Assembly (NCBI RefSeq): GCF_037126465.1
Contig: NC_088201.1
Span: 130,758,665-130,822,664, forward strand
Length of the DNA stretch: 64,000 nt
Direction: 5' to 3'
Source: Ornithodoros turicata
Lineage: Eukaryota > Arthropoda > Arachnida > Ixodida > Argasidae
In this document: positions 36,246 through 46,759 of the stretch, piece after piece
How the letters are laid out: each line of letters begins with the position of its first letter
How positions within the stretch are numbered: the stretch's first letter is position 1
The notes under the pieces: generated by a model
The model's input: only the letters and a program-made list of their open reading frames with translations
Told to the model about the DNA's origin: nothing
The model's database searches: none
Translations under genes and position numbers: made by a program

Positions 36246-36869
36246 CGCCAATTATTCTTGCACGTGGCACAATATACTCACTGCCGTTCATAAAAGGAAC
36301 GAATTGGCGCTCAAAAGTCATAAGTGTAACTGCCGTCACACATCCGGCGCGCAAAACACCCCGAGATCAGAGCAACGGAGTAGCAGACGACAGCCAACAC
36401 CTTCAAGCGAAAGCTACCGCAGTGCCGTCGCTCGGCGTCTACATGCAGCGGCTTCACGCGCTCCATTGGAAACACCGGCCGTTCGCTCTACTCGGTCTTC
36501 TAGGTTACTCTAGTCGTGATCGTGCTAAACTCTATAGGCTAAAGAACACTTAGGAGGTAGTCGAACATGGGACCACTAGTTCTTTTGCTTGTAACATAAA
36601 AACGAAGAAGGCAGTAATTATATAGAGCATTTGCCAGACTTAGAATTCAAAAGCTCAGTTGGCATCGAACAGTGAGTTTGTCTGTTGTTTTGTTTGTCTG
36701 TCTGTTTGCTGCTATAGCCCGTGTGGAATCCATTATTGTCAAACAGTGTCTTTATCAGCTATTGGCAGTACTGTGGTTGGCTCACATATTTTTCTTACGT
36801 TACTCTCCATGCTGTTCACTACTTTCAGGTGCACACACCTATTACATATTATTTGCGACGTACTTTCAG

Positions 36870-37001
36870 CTCTGCAATTTGGGAGGCCAAGAAGCTGAAG
36901 CCATCGGTTGGAGCATGGGGACTTCGATGTACACGCCCGCCGTCAATAACAAATGGAAGAATGTTCACTTCTTTGAGAATGACTACACCTTGGCCACAAA
37001 G
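36870..37001 (+). CDS. GH18-like gene, exon of the alpha+beta insertion
   Basis: Acceptor gcgacgtactttcag and donor gtaaatg. 44 codons, phase 0 at both ends. The peptide begins LCNLGGQ and contains MYTPAVNN and NVHFFENDYTLATK. In chitinases this is the segment after the Y-E-x-C helix, where PYAY...WVGYDD precedes the helix that leads to beta-8. The intron before it is 15.5 kb and holds a LINE fragment, THAP-element DNA and several foldback elements. An acceptor at 36829 gives a different phase and was not chosen. Confidence 0.58.
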
Positions 37002-37478
37002 GTAAATGCATATTTGTTGACGTAGAACACGTATTTCGTCTGGGATAGGTTAGCTCCAATTAAAGGACCGTATCCGAAACGAATATCGGTTCTGTTACGG
37101 TTCAGTGTCAGCAGTCTAAACGCGGTTCGGTTACGGTTAAGGGGGTTCGCCGTTTTAATATTTGCGTGTACCTGTAACCGAACAGTTGAACCGGTGTTGT
37201 TCCTGGGTTTCCCTGGAGAATCCCTAGAAAATAATTTGTTGCAGTTTGTATTATCTCGTGCGAATTCATTTCGCTCGTACGGTAACAAGCTACAGGACTA
37301 GAAAAACTGCGTGCGTTCGGCAAACAGATGTGGAATCAAAGAACGTGTAACGCCTGGTCGCTTAAATGATCACAATAATACAGTTCACAACTCATAAGGG
37401 ACGTAAGCGATACATGTCATACGATGTGCATGTCATCCGATTATGGGTCCTAGCGCATAAGGTGGAATGTTGTCCGCA

Positions 37479-37812
37479 CAAATTATGAACGACCAGCGGC
37501 ATGGCCGAGTGGGCTAAGTAACCAAGGTCGTGCCAGCTTGGTAACCAAGGTCGCGCTGTAGACTGGGAGGTGGTGGGTTCGAATCCTACCGCCGGCTGTG
37601 CTGTCTGAGGTTTTCCCTGGGTTTTCCGAAGACTTTCCAGACGAATGTCGGCACAGTTCCCCCTGAAGTCGGCTCAGGACGCATACTAATCCCCCTGTCC
37701 CCCACTCCTTCCTGCTGTCCTCTCTCCGTCTGTCCACATCTGTACGTCGCTCATAGCCACAGTTGCTTCGCGGCGCTAACACGCAATCAAATAAAAATCA
37801 AATTATGAACGA
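37479..37812 (+). mobile_element. tRNA-derived SINE, family A
   Basis: A-box GGCCGAGTGGG and B-box GGTTCGAATCC (about 37575) mark a pol III promoter of tRNA type. The tail ends AATCAAATAAAAAT. The body (37493-37798) is flanked by a perfect 14-bp target duplication, CAAATTATGAACGA, at 37479-37492 and 37799-37812, proof of retrotransposition and of a fairly recent insertion. Confidence 0.9.
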
Positions 37813-38078
37813 AAAAAAAAGTGAATATTTTAACAGAAGCACGTACTACAGCACTAATCAGAGTTGTAAAGCGATGCAACTATCGCAGCCAAAGTAGTTC
37901 GCATTCACGTTTGAACGAAACCGTGAGAACTGGTTATCGAAATCATATTTTTCGGTCGAGGTTACGGTTGAGGTTAATTGCTGGTGGTCAATTGCGGTTA
38001 CGTTCCGGTTACGGTTCCTGAAAAAGTTTTTCGGTTCCGTTCCGATTTCAGTTCATGACTCGAAACCGCACCACGCAG

Positions 38079-38110
38079 TTAAAGGGACTATTACATCTGG
38101 AAACGTGTGT
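38079..38110. mobile_element. Solo end of the TTAA-AGGGACTA family
   Basis: TTAAAGGGACTATTACAT resembles the ends of the element at 16648. No inverted partner was found within about 700 bases, so this is a relic or one end of a broken copy. Confidence 0.4.
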
Positions 38111-38328
38111 ATGGCATCGATACGGTAGTGTGTCGTACCGTTTCACAGTCTACGTGGCCAAGTTTCCCTCCGGATATCAGCTTATACGTTAAATCAGTCA
38201 GCGTTAAAGATTGTTCTGCCCCTGCAGCTGATGACGCCCGAACGATGATAACATCGCGACGCAGGCCAGGCGCAGAAATAAGAGCAGTACGCATGCGATT
38301 GTCTTCGAGCTCGTCTACTTCACTCCAC

Positions 38329-38621
38329 TAAGCGAAAAGTAGTAATAATAATAATTGGGGGTTTACGTCGCGAGACAACTGAAATCATGAGCGACGCCAC
38401 AGCGGTCGGTCTGTGGATTGATTTTGCCCACCTGAGGGTTTTTTAACGTGCGATGAGAGGCACACCGTATTTAACGTCCCTCGCGGAAGACGGCGTGTCT
38501 AAGCAACTTGTACCCTGCCACCAAGTTGCAGGCGTCCTCGACCGGGTTCGAACCCCCGATCTCGGGATCAGAAGGCGAACACGCTACCAACTGAGCCACC
38601 GAGGCCGGTAAGCGAAAAGTA
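38329..38621 (-). mobile_element. tRNA-derived SINE, family B
   Basis: Minus strand: the tRNA-like head starts GGCCTCGGTGGCTCAGTTGG (A-box) and continues to GGGTTCGAACCC (B-box). Then a body with CACGTTAAAAAACCCTCAGG and a tail CCCCCAATTATTATTATTA. The body (38342-38608) is flanked by a perfect 13-bp duplication TAAGCGAAAAGTA at 38329-38341 and 38609-38621. The tRNA-like cloverleaf is not a functional tRNA gene. Confidence 0.92.
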
Positions 38622-39000
38622 CTCAGAAGATACGTTGACTTTCGTTTACCACTGTTAGCTCTGACCCAACCATATCGCGTGGAACACGGTGCTACGCTCT
38701 TAGATGTGTAACACACGTCCGACGCTAAGGCAAAACTGACATTCTACAAGCCCATCACGTACTTCTCAGGACTTGCAGACGTCTGCGCTCCCGGGCGCCA
38801 AAGCGAGCTCCTTCATTGGTCTTGTCCACGTGATGTTTTCTCCGATATCCAGAGGGGGAATTCCGGCTCACACTCAAAATCCGGCGACTGCTCTTGCCAT
38901 GCATTACATCAAGTTGTATGTACATGTGGAAGCTTGCGACTCATACCATAGCCACACGACAATATTAATGCATTAAACGGAATGGAATTTACTAACACAT

Positions 39001-39070
39001 CCCAACCAACCATCATCTCGAATGACCTCGTTCTCTCCCCAGATTTCCTGAAAACAGGATGCGTACTCCT
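39001..39070. mobile_element. Second relic arm of the CACTCTTAGAAATGA family
   Basis: CCCAACCAACCATCATCTCG, then GTTCTCTCCCCAGATTTCCTGAAAAC, matches part of the arm at 55732-55830. Confidence 0.5.
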
Positions 39071-39891
39071 TTTTAGTGACTGTTATGTATAACTTAATCA
39101 TGCAAACGTCCTCGGTGTTTTTGTTTTTTCGTATGCCTCAGATACGTGATAACTCAGTCGCGCATTCAACAGCTTTCTTAGCAACCTCATTTCAACAGTT
39201 GTTTCGCCAAACAAAGTCATTCCAAGATCAGGGCAATGCCTCCAATCACAGTGTTCACACAAGCTACCTTGTCATATTCTCCGTGCTTCTATGCAACGTC
39301 TCACATAACAATAGTAGCGTATGTCGCAGCACCATCTATTAAGAACAAACAGTCCTTTAACAAACGGGATCATTTGATGCCGCTTTGGGAATTGTCCCAG
39401 AGCATTTCATGATAGAAGGCCCGGCGTCGTCACAAATGGGCAGTTTGTACACGCCGGAAGATAACAGGAGCAAAATTGCAAGGTAAACGAGGTAACAACG
39501 CGAATGTGCTCGCAGCGAAACGTTTTGGGCACAGCACCGAAGGGAAAACGGCGTCCACTTTTCATTACACATATGATGCTGGACACAGACAATGCCGGTT
39601 GAGACGATGCAAAACAGAGCTGCAAACAATGGGCGCTGATGTTTTGGCTGAACCAAATTGCTCAGGAATTTCCGTCATCGCTCAAACGTAGACTTTATAG
39701 AATTACTAATCCGCTTCAAGTGTGTCACGTAGTACTGCACTATCACGTAATACCGGTCCACAGAAATCTATGTCAGGTTCCCTCTCCTATTCTTGCGGAC
39801 GTTTACGCGAGCTGTGATCACCAAAATATCAATATATTGAGACCTTGCCCTTTGTGTGTTTTATCCTAAAGGCTAATTCCACTGGTTTTCT

Positions 39892-41771
39892 CGCCCATTT
39901 GAAACCAAGTGCCATCTGAAATAATACACGAGCCATTCAATTTAATCCGGGTGCCACCTGAAATAGTCCAGGTGGTATTCATGTAACCCTGGCAGCACCT
40001 GAATTAATTCATGTTTTTTAAGCACTATAAGGGGACATGCCTGCGAAATATTATACACACATGAAGCGGACGAAATGTAAAAAAAAATATGAGTCTTCTA
40101 ACCGTTGGGAATATCCTGCAGCTCAGTCATGAGATACTCTGTAGCAGACGACAGGACCAATGGTGTCGTCGTCTATGTGCGTCATGCCTTTCGTGATCTT
40201 CTAACTGCTCGGACTCAATAACAATACATTCTGTAGCAGGCGACAGCATCAGTGGTGCCACCTGCTATGCTCTTACTACAACTCCCGATATGTCATGCGC
40301 CTAGCGAATGGACAGCATTAAGCGCTAACCGCATACGACGAATTCTCGACGGAAAAACGGCCACCGTCACCGTTTTTCCGGTGAGCCGACGCGAGCAATG
40401 GGAACTTCACCGATTTCTCGACGACAGCGGTGGACAGAAAAAATCGGCGAAGAGCGGAAGCGGCCGCTCGACGGCAGCCAATAGGATCGCTCCACGCGCT
40501 GTCGTTCCACGAGCGGATATGCCGGACCAGTGGCGGGCAATTCGGATGCACGTATGGCTAACCTGGAAAGTGGGAAGGATGCTGTCGTCCGCTCACTGCT
40601 GTCTGAGGGCGCTTTTGTAGCGCTTGCTTCGAGAGTATGCATTGACCGCAAGAACTTTTCTGTGTGTCACTATAACTTTTCTATGTGTAGCAAAATATTT
40701 GTCAGTTAATTTGAAGTCAAACTTTAACACGGACTAACGAAACGCCCGCTAGGAAAGCCACCGTCCACCGCAGTGGAAATCTGTGCATGCGGTTCAACCC
40801 GCCGTTTTTCCGTCGAGTTGTCGTGCCGATGGGGAAGTTGGCCGTTTTTTCGTCGAGAAATCGTCGTATGCGGTTACCGCTTAAAGCGGTAACGACGGCG
40901 GTAAGCATACGACGAATTCTCGACGGAAAACCGACCACCGTCACCGTTTTTCCGGTGAGCTCACGCGAGCAATGGGAATTTCACCGATTCCTCGACGACA
41001 GCCGTGGACAGAAAAGTCCGGCGAAGAGCGGAAGCGGCCGCTCGACGGCAGCCAATAGGACTGCTCCACGCACTATCGTTCCACGAGCGGACGTGGCGTT
41101 TCGACTGCAGCGGGCGGGCGACAGCATACTTCCTAGTTCCCAGGTTGGTCCGACGGGCATCCGAAATGCCCGTACAACCAACCTGGGAAGTGGGAAGCAT
41201 GCTGTCGCCCGTTCGCTGCAGTCCGAGGGCGCTTTTGTAGCACTTGCTTCGCAAATATGCTTTGACCACAAGAACTTCTGTGTGCCACTATAACTTTTCT
41301 ATGTGTAGCAAAATATTTATCAGTTACTTTGATGTCAAAATTTAACACGGACTAACGAAACGCCCGGTAGGGCTCCGCCGACCGCCGCAGTGGAAATCTG
41401 TGCATGCGGTTCGTCCCGCCGTTTTTCCGTCGACCTGTCGTGCCGGTAGGAAAGTTGGTCGTTTTTTTGTCGAGAAATCGAATGCGGTTGCCGCTTAAAA
41501 CGCGGCGGAACTTCAGACCCATCAGCGGCTTTTTCTTTCTCTCTCTCTGTCTTCCACTAGAATATTCCCCGTCGATGTCCCTCCTGTGAATGCACAGTTA
41601 TAGTGCTTAAAAACATAATGTATTAATTTAGAGGTCACCCAGATTAAATTGAACAGAACCTTGATTATTTCAAATGGCACCCGGATTAAATTGAACGCGG
41701 CTTGAATATGTCACATGGCCCCCGGATTCAGCGTGGACTATTTCAAATGGCACTTGGATTAAAATGGGCGT
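39892..41771. mobile_element. Composite foldback element with internal tandem duplication
   Basis: The outer arms are inverted (39892-40030 and 41598-41771): left reads CGCCCATTTgaaACCAAGTG ... AAGCACTATAA, and the right is its diverged complement. Within each arm the word GTGCCAtttGAAATA recurs two to three times. The GC-rich interior has two direct copies (starts at 40332 and 40906, 574 bp apart), each with CATACGACGAATTCTCGACG and a NotI site. The second copy holds an extra hairpin at 41108-41220. A palindrome sits at the junction (about 40865-40915). No transposase. Confidence 0.7.
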
Positions 41772-42343
41772 GAAATCCTGTACTTTATGGTTCGTGAAAA
41801 AGTGCGTGATTAGTCCCGTTATTTTCGCATGATATTCTCGGTTGTGGCATGTTTCATTCCGCGACGAGATCGTTTTGCATTTTCGGGCCCCTGTAAGTGC
41901 GTGGCTCGCTCGAGTACGTACAGCAGTAGTCTCTGCTTGAAACGTAATGGCCGACCCACATGGTGCGTATTCCAGCGCACGATACGTTCCGTGTCACGCT
42001 CAGCGTAAAATTTCACGCACATAATCTGTTTTCTGTTTGTGAAACAGCGTTTCAAGAGCGTTCGAAATTTAACGTCGCGCTTAAGGGTGTCGCATGCGCA
42101 GTAGGCAGTCGAACCTAAAACCTAAAGCGCATGTATAACGGGGATTTAGGAGAACAACTGGTATTGGGCTGGGGCTCGCGGGGCTCGCATGGGGCTCGCG
42201 GTTTCTCGCGTTCACGCAATGCCGCATATTTACGCGGCGATGTGGTTTGCTCTGCGGTTTCACACGCGCATCATGTGGGTTGGCTTGAATCGCTACAATG
42301 GCCCCTTTGGGACGTCCCTTACAGTCCCTGCGTATAAGCTTAC

Positions 42344-42405
42344 CATCATCCGGTTTAATCTGCTCTAGCTTCATGAACAGCTAGAGCAGATTAAACCGGA
42401 TGATG
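42344..42405. repeat. Perfect 27-bp inverted repeat, 8-base loop
   Basis: Arms 42344-42370 and 42379-42405 are exact complements (core CCGGTTTAATCTGCTCTAGC), loop TCATGAAC. Free of mismatches, so recent or maintained. Confidence 0.92.
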
Positions 42406-42832
42406 TTCTGGCATTGGCATCCTCAATGTGACCTCGCGCGCTTTTTTTACGAGGCGCTACTGCTAAAATTACGTGTTACTTTTATGCCGAATATTTCATT
42501 GGGATGCGGCCGTGGTAGATCAGGCCGGGAGCAGCCGATATTTCGAAGGAACGGACATTTCATCTAAATGAACCACTACCACAGCAGCGCCCTCTGCAGA
42601 ATGAGGACGATTCCTGACCTGACCATATTCATGGTGCGCTTTTGAAACGAGTGGCACGACTGCAAACTCTTGTCATTCCTGATGAGCTAGTCACCTTTTA
42701 CTGGTTGCCGGGACTCTGTTGACCATCAATGGTCACCATGGGTTCTTCCTTTACAGATCCTATGGGCTTTACAGGTGGTGATGGACTGTGGTGAAGGCAG
42801 AAAGTCTTCACTTTGATTTCTTAATTTTCTAG

Positions 42833-42990
42833 GGAGAGAAGATCCTGTCGTACCTGGTTGATGGAGATGTGTATTCCTTCATCGTGCTCTCTGGATTCGA
42901 GAACGACCTTATGGATAATTATGCAGACTGCTCGCGTTCAAAGTTTGCCTACACTAGCGCATTGCAAGCGAAGGTCGGACCAATTGCACG
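42833..42990 (+). CDS. GH18-like gene, exon spanning beta-8
   Basis: Acceptor tttcttaattttctag and donor gtaggat. 52 codons plus two bases. The peptide GEKILSYLVDGDVYSFIVLSGFENDL follows the family pattern of a helix, then GGxMxWxxDxDDF of the last strand. The substrate-stacking Trp is replaced and one acidic residue of the DxDD group is missing. A Cys follows (YADCS), as in many GH18 barrels. Its distance from the beta-7 block, about 94 residues, is what the family shows. The exon ends in phase 2. Confidence 0.62.
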
Positions 42991-43587
42991 GTAGGATCCT
43001 CGTCACGTCATATCAGTTCAGATGTTAATCATATGAGTGCTCTTGACTACAAAAACAAAAAACAGAAACAAAAGAAACTGTGATTACCTTTCGAAGATCA
43101 CCTGTGACAGCGTTTCCCAACGGGCTTGCGCTTGCGTAACATATGTTCCTACCTCGGCAAAGCAAAACACGGCGGTGTGGTATGGGCTATTGGCAGCATT
43201 TATTCATCTTCGTTCCGCTTACTATGGCAAGGCCACCATAGTGACAAGCATATATGCTTGCTAGTAGATCCCTATATCGTAGCGGTAGAAAGGATTATGT
43301 TGCCCATGTCGGGGGTTCCTTACGATGATCTACATTCCTATCTGTGGACCTCATTCCCGAATTGTTTCGAATACTCTCCTTCAAGGGTGCTTGTTTAGCG
43401 TTGTCATCTAAAGATTATTTTCGTTGGGACATTATGGAGGCCCAGGGATACGCTACACTGACCTGTCCGTGAAGCGTCATGTATTCACGAGGCAAATGAT
43501 TTGTAAAACCGGCCGCAGGTCTACCGAAATCAGTACAAATTTTGTATAAACACGTGGCTGCGTAAAACGACCTACGCATCCTGCAGC

Positions 43588-43684
43588 GAACAAGTGCAAC
43601 GGAAGACAGGCGTCGAAAAAACAGGCACATTTTGCTCGTGCATGTGCTTGTTTATTTCACGTCTGTCTTCCGCTGCGCTTGTTC
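43588..43684. repeat. Imperfect hairpin of 97 bases
   Basis: GAACAAGTGCAACGGAAGACAG at the left pairs with CTGTCTTCCGCTGCGCTTGTTC at the right; the inner arms pair with a few mismatches. Confidence 0.75.
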
Positions 43685-43808
43685 TCTATAATATGCGTCA
43701 CCAACTTGCCCAAGTTTCTGTTTTAACTGACCTACACGTGTCCATTTCGCTCAAACCTTGACTTACATTGCGCATTCCTGAATTAATTTGGAATTCTCTC
43801 TTTAACAG

Positions 43809-43827
43809 CCGGGTGCACCAGGGCTGA
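43809..43827 (+). CDS. GH18-like gene, probable terminal exon
   Basis: Acceptor gaattctctctttaacag is strong. One base completes the Arg codon left at 42990, followed by RVHQG and a TGA at 43825-43827. This closes the protein shortly after the barrel's last strand. No AATAAA lies in the next 300 bases; AATATAAA at about 43991 is the nearest variant. A longer alternative 3' end is possible. Confidence 0.45.
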
Positions 43828-44084
43828 CTATCGACCAGGCCGCATGGATCAACCATTTTGTCCTTCAACCATTTCACTGCCGAGTTCTATAAAAACCCAT
43901 TATTATGGTTTCATCGAATACACGTCCGAGTGCATTCAACACTTTCATCTTTCCTGACACCGTTTGTCCCTGCATAGTAGATTCACATGTAATATAAAAT
44001 TATTAACATAATATGTTGGTTGCGCATCATATCTATCTCGTGCTCGATACCACAAGAAAACCACCACAAGAAAAATTGGGGCGG

Positions 44085-44420
44085 GCTCAGTCGTGGCCGA
44101 GTCGTTCGCCCGTATTCACCAGCCGACTTAAACCATTGGTTTATTGACGTCGGGTTTGGATCGGTGACGTGTCTCTCCGGCTACGAAGAGCGGTCCAAAC
44201 GGTTGACCACAACGCATGCGCATTATTCGCATTGTCACGAGGTGGTTGAGAGAAGGGAGAAAGTAGCAGACGACAGGACTGCGTCGAGAAAGGCTCCTGT
44301 TTTCCTTTCTTTATTTCTCTTTTTTTTTTTTTTTTTGATTATGAGGTTGTTAGCGGAAGGAAAGTTTGAAGACGCTGCTGCAGGCGGTTGCGGGACAGGG
44401 TGTCAGTAATCGGAGGTTAG
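44085..44420 (+). mobile_element. Possible degenerate tRNA-derived SINE
   Basis: An A-box-like TGGCCGAGTCG at about 44094 is followed about 55 bases later by a weak B-box-like GGGTTTGGATC. A T-run lies at 44319-44337. No target duplication seen. The 129-codon open frame across it is not a gene. Confidence 0.3.
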
Positions 44421-44852
44421 GTCTACCTCTGTATTTCCTAATGAAAAGCTCAGCGGCATATGATTGATATGGGCGCTAAAACAGTGTACAAGGAGAGCGT
44501 TTGCTAGGTTACTTGAAAGGCGCGCAGCAGTACGTATACTCCCGGAGGTGGTCGTTGTGCTTTTGTCGCTTCTTTATCGCCTGTTGTATGACCTGTGTGG
44601 TGAATTGTAACGATCAAGATAGCCCGTCGATTGCTGGGGTATTCCAACACAGTCCTTTATACACTTTTGAGCCTGATGTCATGTTTACAATGTGTCCAAG
44701 CGCTTGATCACGGTAAGCTATGTAAACAAAGAACGTTGATACAAGGGTGGCCTTATCCTGCATGGGACTCCCACACGCACAACTTTTACGTACTTATGCT
44801 TTCAAGAAATCAACGTTGTACTTTCAGCGTGTCACAAACCTGCAACGCGTTA

Positions 44853-44917
44853 GAGCATCTCTTAGCTATAATAATAATAATTGGGGGTTTACGTCGCGAG
44901 ACAACTGAGCATCTCTT
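44853..44917 (-). mobile_element. 43-bp 5'-truncated SINE B insertion with target duplication
   Basis: Only the last ~27 bases of SINE B (TTACGTCGCGAGACAACT on the plus strand) and its ATT-repeat tail are present. They are bracketed by an exact 11-bp duplication GAGCATCTCTT at 44853-44863 and 44907-44917. Removing one duplication and the insert restores an open reading frame around it that looks like the Cys/His tail of a retroelement protein (CNALEHLF), although that identity is weak. Confidence 0.85.
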
Positions 44918-45059
44918 CGCTGGCTGCGTTTCTTCGGAGCACGACTCATACCGAAAATGTACTCAGGGTGCTATCTTGTTCACAAGCTCGTCTTGTCTGT
45001 CTGTGTGTGCTTGTGTGTGTTTAGACTTGTTTAGCGTTTAGTGTTCTGTTTAGTCACAT

Positions 45060-46680
45060 GTTACACAGGGACTACCTGCTTGTGAGCCTGGAACGTGCTA
45101 GCGTCGCGACCCCCTGTCAGTGCGGTGCTGTGCTTAACTCTGTCCTTTTTGATTTGTGCATCTCTACATATAAGGCTATTGTACAAATCACCAAGCACTG
45201 AACTGATTGTTCTGTTCAGCCCACAAAGAATCAGCCCACATTGTGACTGTCTCTTGCTGGGATGAAGTTTCACAAAATGGGGACGCCATTGCAATGTATA
45301 TACTTGTTATTACAGTTATTGAGCGTACAGACGCTATAATTGCAAAAATAAAAGGCCACACTTGAATGCCATTACAATACATCCGAGCCGTTCAGAATTT
45401 GTTGTTTATTGAGACAATGTAAGTAAAATTTATCTTCTCAATAATGTTATAATGAACCAAATATATCATAAAGGAGGAGGACTTATACCAGTTTCGATAG
45501 TGTAGTTTCAAGGATTGAGCAAACAGGAATGGAACAACCACACACAACAACAGTTCCAACGTGCATTGCATTGTGCTTATTTGTTAAAAGCCATATATGA
45601 TTGAGGAAAAACTTTTACGCACTTGGTCGGGGACTTAGCTCTTTTTCCATGCTCATTCTTTACAAGCTCCTCTCTCGACTTCGTACTGGCATTGTAAACA
45701 ATTTCACTACCATTATCATCGCACTATTACATCCAAACCATCACCACCAATGCCAAAAAGGTCCCCACAGCTCATGCCATGCTATAATATGCCGGCTGCC
45801 AACAGCACATCATGCACAGCGCTCTGTGAAATCACTCCTTAGCCAGGTTTTTAATTTAGGCTTCTTGTTCAGAAAGATTTTGCATGGTGATGGAGTTGCA
45901 GCTATCAATCCACCTGGCACAGATCACTTAACTTTGACTGCGAAATGACCTAAGAGGCTTGTGTGACGCCATGAGAAAGATAATTGCCACTGTACAATTG
46001 TGTAAACTTATTCAGGGAATTTTTATTTGTGAAACTCTTCACCGCCTTCTTGACAATTTTTGTTAGTTTCCCAGTCATGCTATAGTTCTCGGACTATTCC
46101 CAGTTTTCCATGCTCACTACATTAATATACTGCCCAGTTGCATAGATTTGTGCTGCCACAACTGGATGAATATGTCGGCTTCTGCAATGTGTCGACTTCT
46201 AAAGTGCCTCAAGGGATAACTGAAAATGTGGAGGAATGATAAACAATCATGTAAATTTTAACAATACTAATAATGGCAGCACATTGTAGCGAAGTGATTC
46301 ACCTAATTTCACGTTCTTTTCCTTATATCAACTTATTTTCGTTCTTGTTCATTGTAGACTTCCTATTACTGTCTGGTACATATCAATACAGAAAGCGAGC
46401 AGACAATTATCAGTGCTGCAGCTTGCTGTGGCACTGAGAATTCATGCTAGAACCAGCACCTCTGGGTGTGCTTTATTGCTTTGATACGCTACTGCGTTGT
46501 TTCGCAAGAAATAGTACGTACAATCTCTCAGTACAAAGCTGTACAATCAAACTGCATAACCGCACAGTGCAGAAATGCGGCCTGTGCAATAATTTTTCGG
46601 AGCTTTATCATATGTGTAAACAACTAGAGTCAGCCAAGGCAGGCCACAAATATGGATGATACAAACATGTGAGCCTCGAT
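45060..46680. other. Non-coding stretch, nothing recognised
   Basis: AT-rich DNA with short chance frames only. No repeat arms or splice-bounded exon found. Confidence 0.35.
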
Positions 46681-46685
46681 CTCCC

Positions 46686-46756
46686 AGTTACTGAGTTGCT
46701 TGAATTACATCCTGACATCCTGAAATACAGACGATAATTCAAGCAACTCAGTAACT
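46686..46756. repeat. Perfect 22-bp hairpin, 27-base loop
   Basis: Arms 46686-46707 and 46735-46756 are exact complements (AGTTACTGAGTTGCTTGAAT...). Total 71 bases, the size of a microRNA precursor, but the perfect pairing favours a recent inverted duplication. Confidence 0.85.
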
Positions 46757-46759
46757 TGC

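Larger units (their letters stand above)
33717..36535 (-). mobile_element. THAP-bearing element with about 150-bp inverted ends
   Basis: The left arm (33717-33870) and right arm (36365-36535) are inverted copies. Shared words include GAGTgACCTAGAAGACCGAG and CATGtAGACGCCGAGCG against their complements. Between them lies a minus-strand THAP gene relic. The layout is that of a DNA transposon related to THAP/P-type elements, but no transposase catalytic region is visible. Exact ends and target duplication are undetermined. Confidence 0.55.

Noticed and set aside
37493..37590. tRNA gene
   Set aside because: A- and B-boxes belong to a SINE head with tail and target duplication; no cloverleaf of normal length.
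38535..38608. tRNA gene on the minus strand
   Set aside because: Same reason: SINE B head with continuing body and target duplication.
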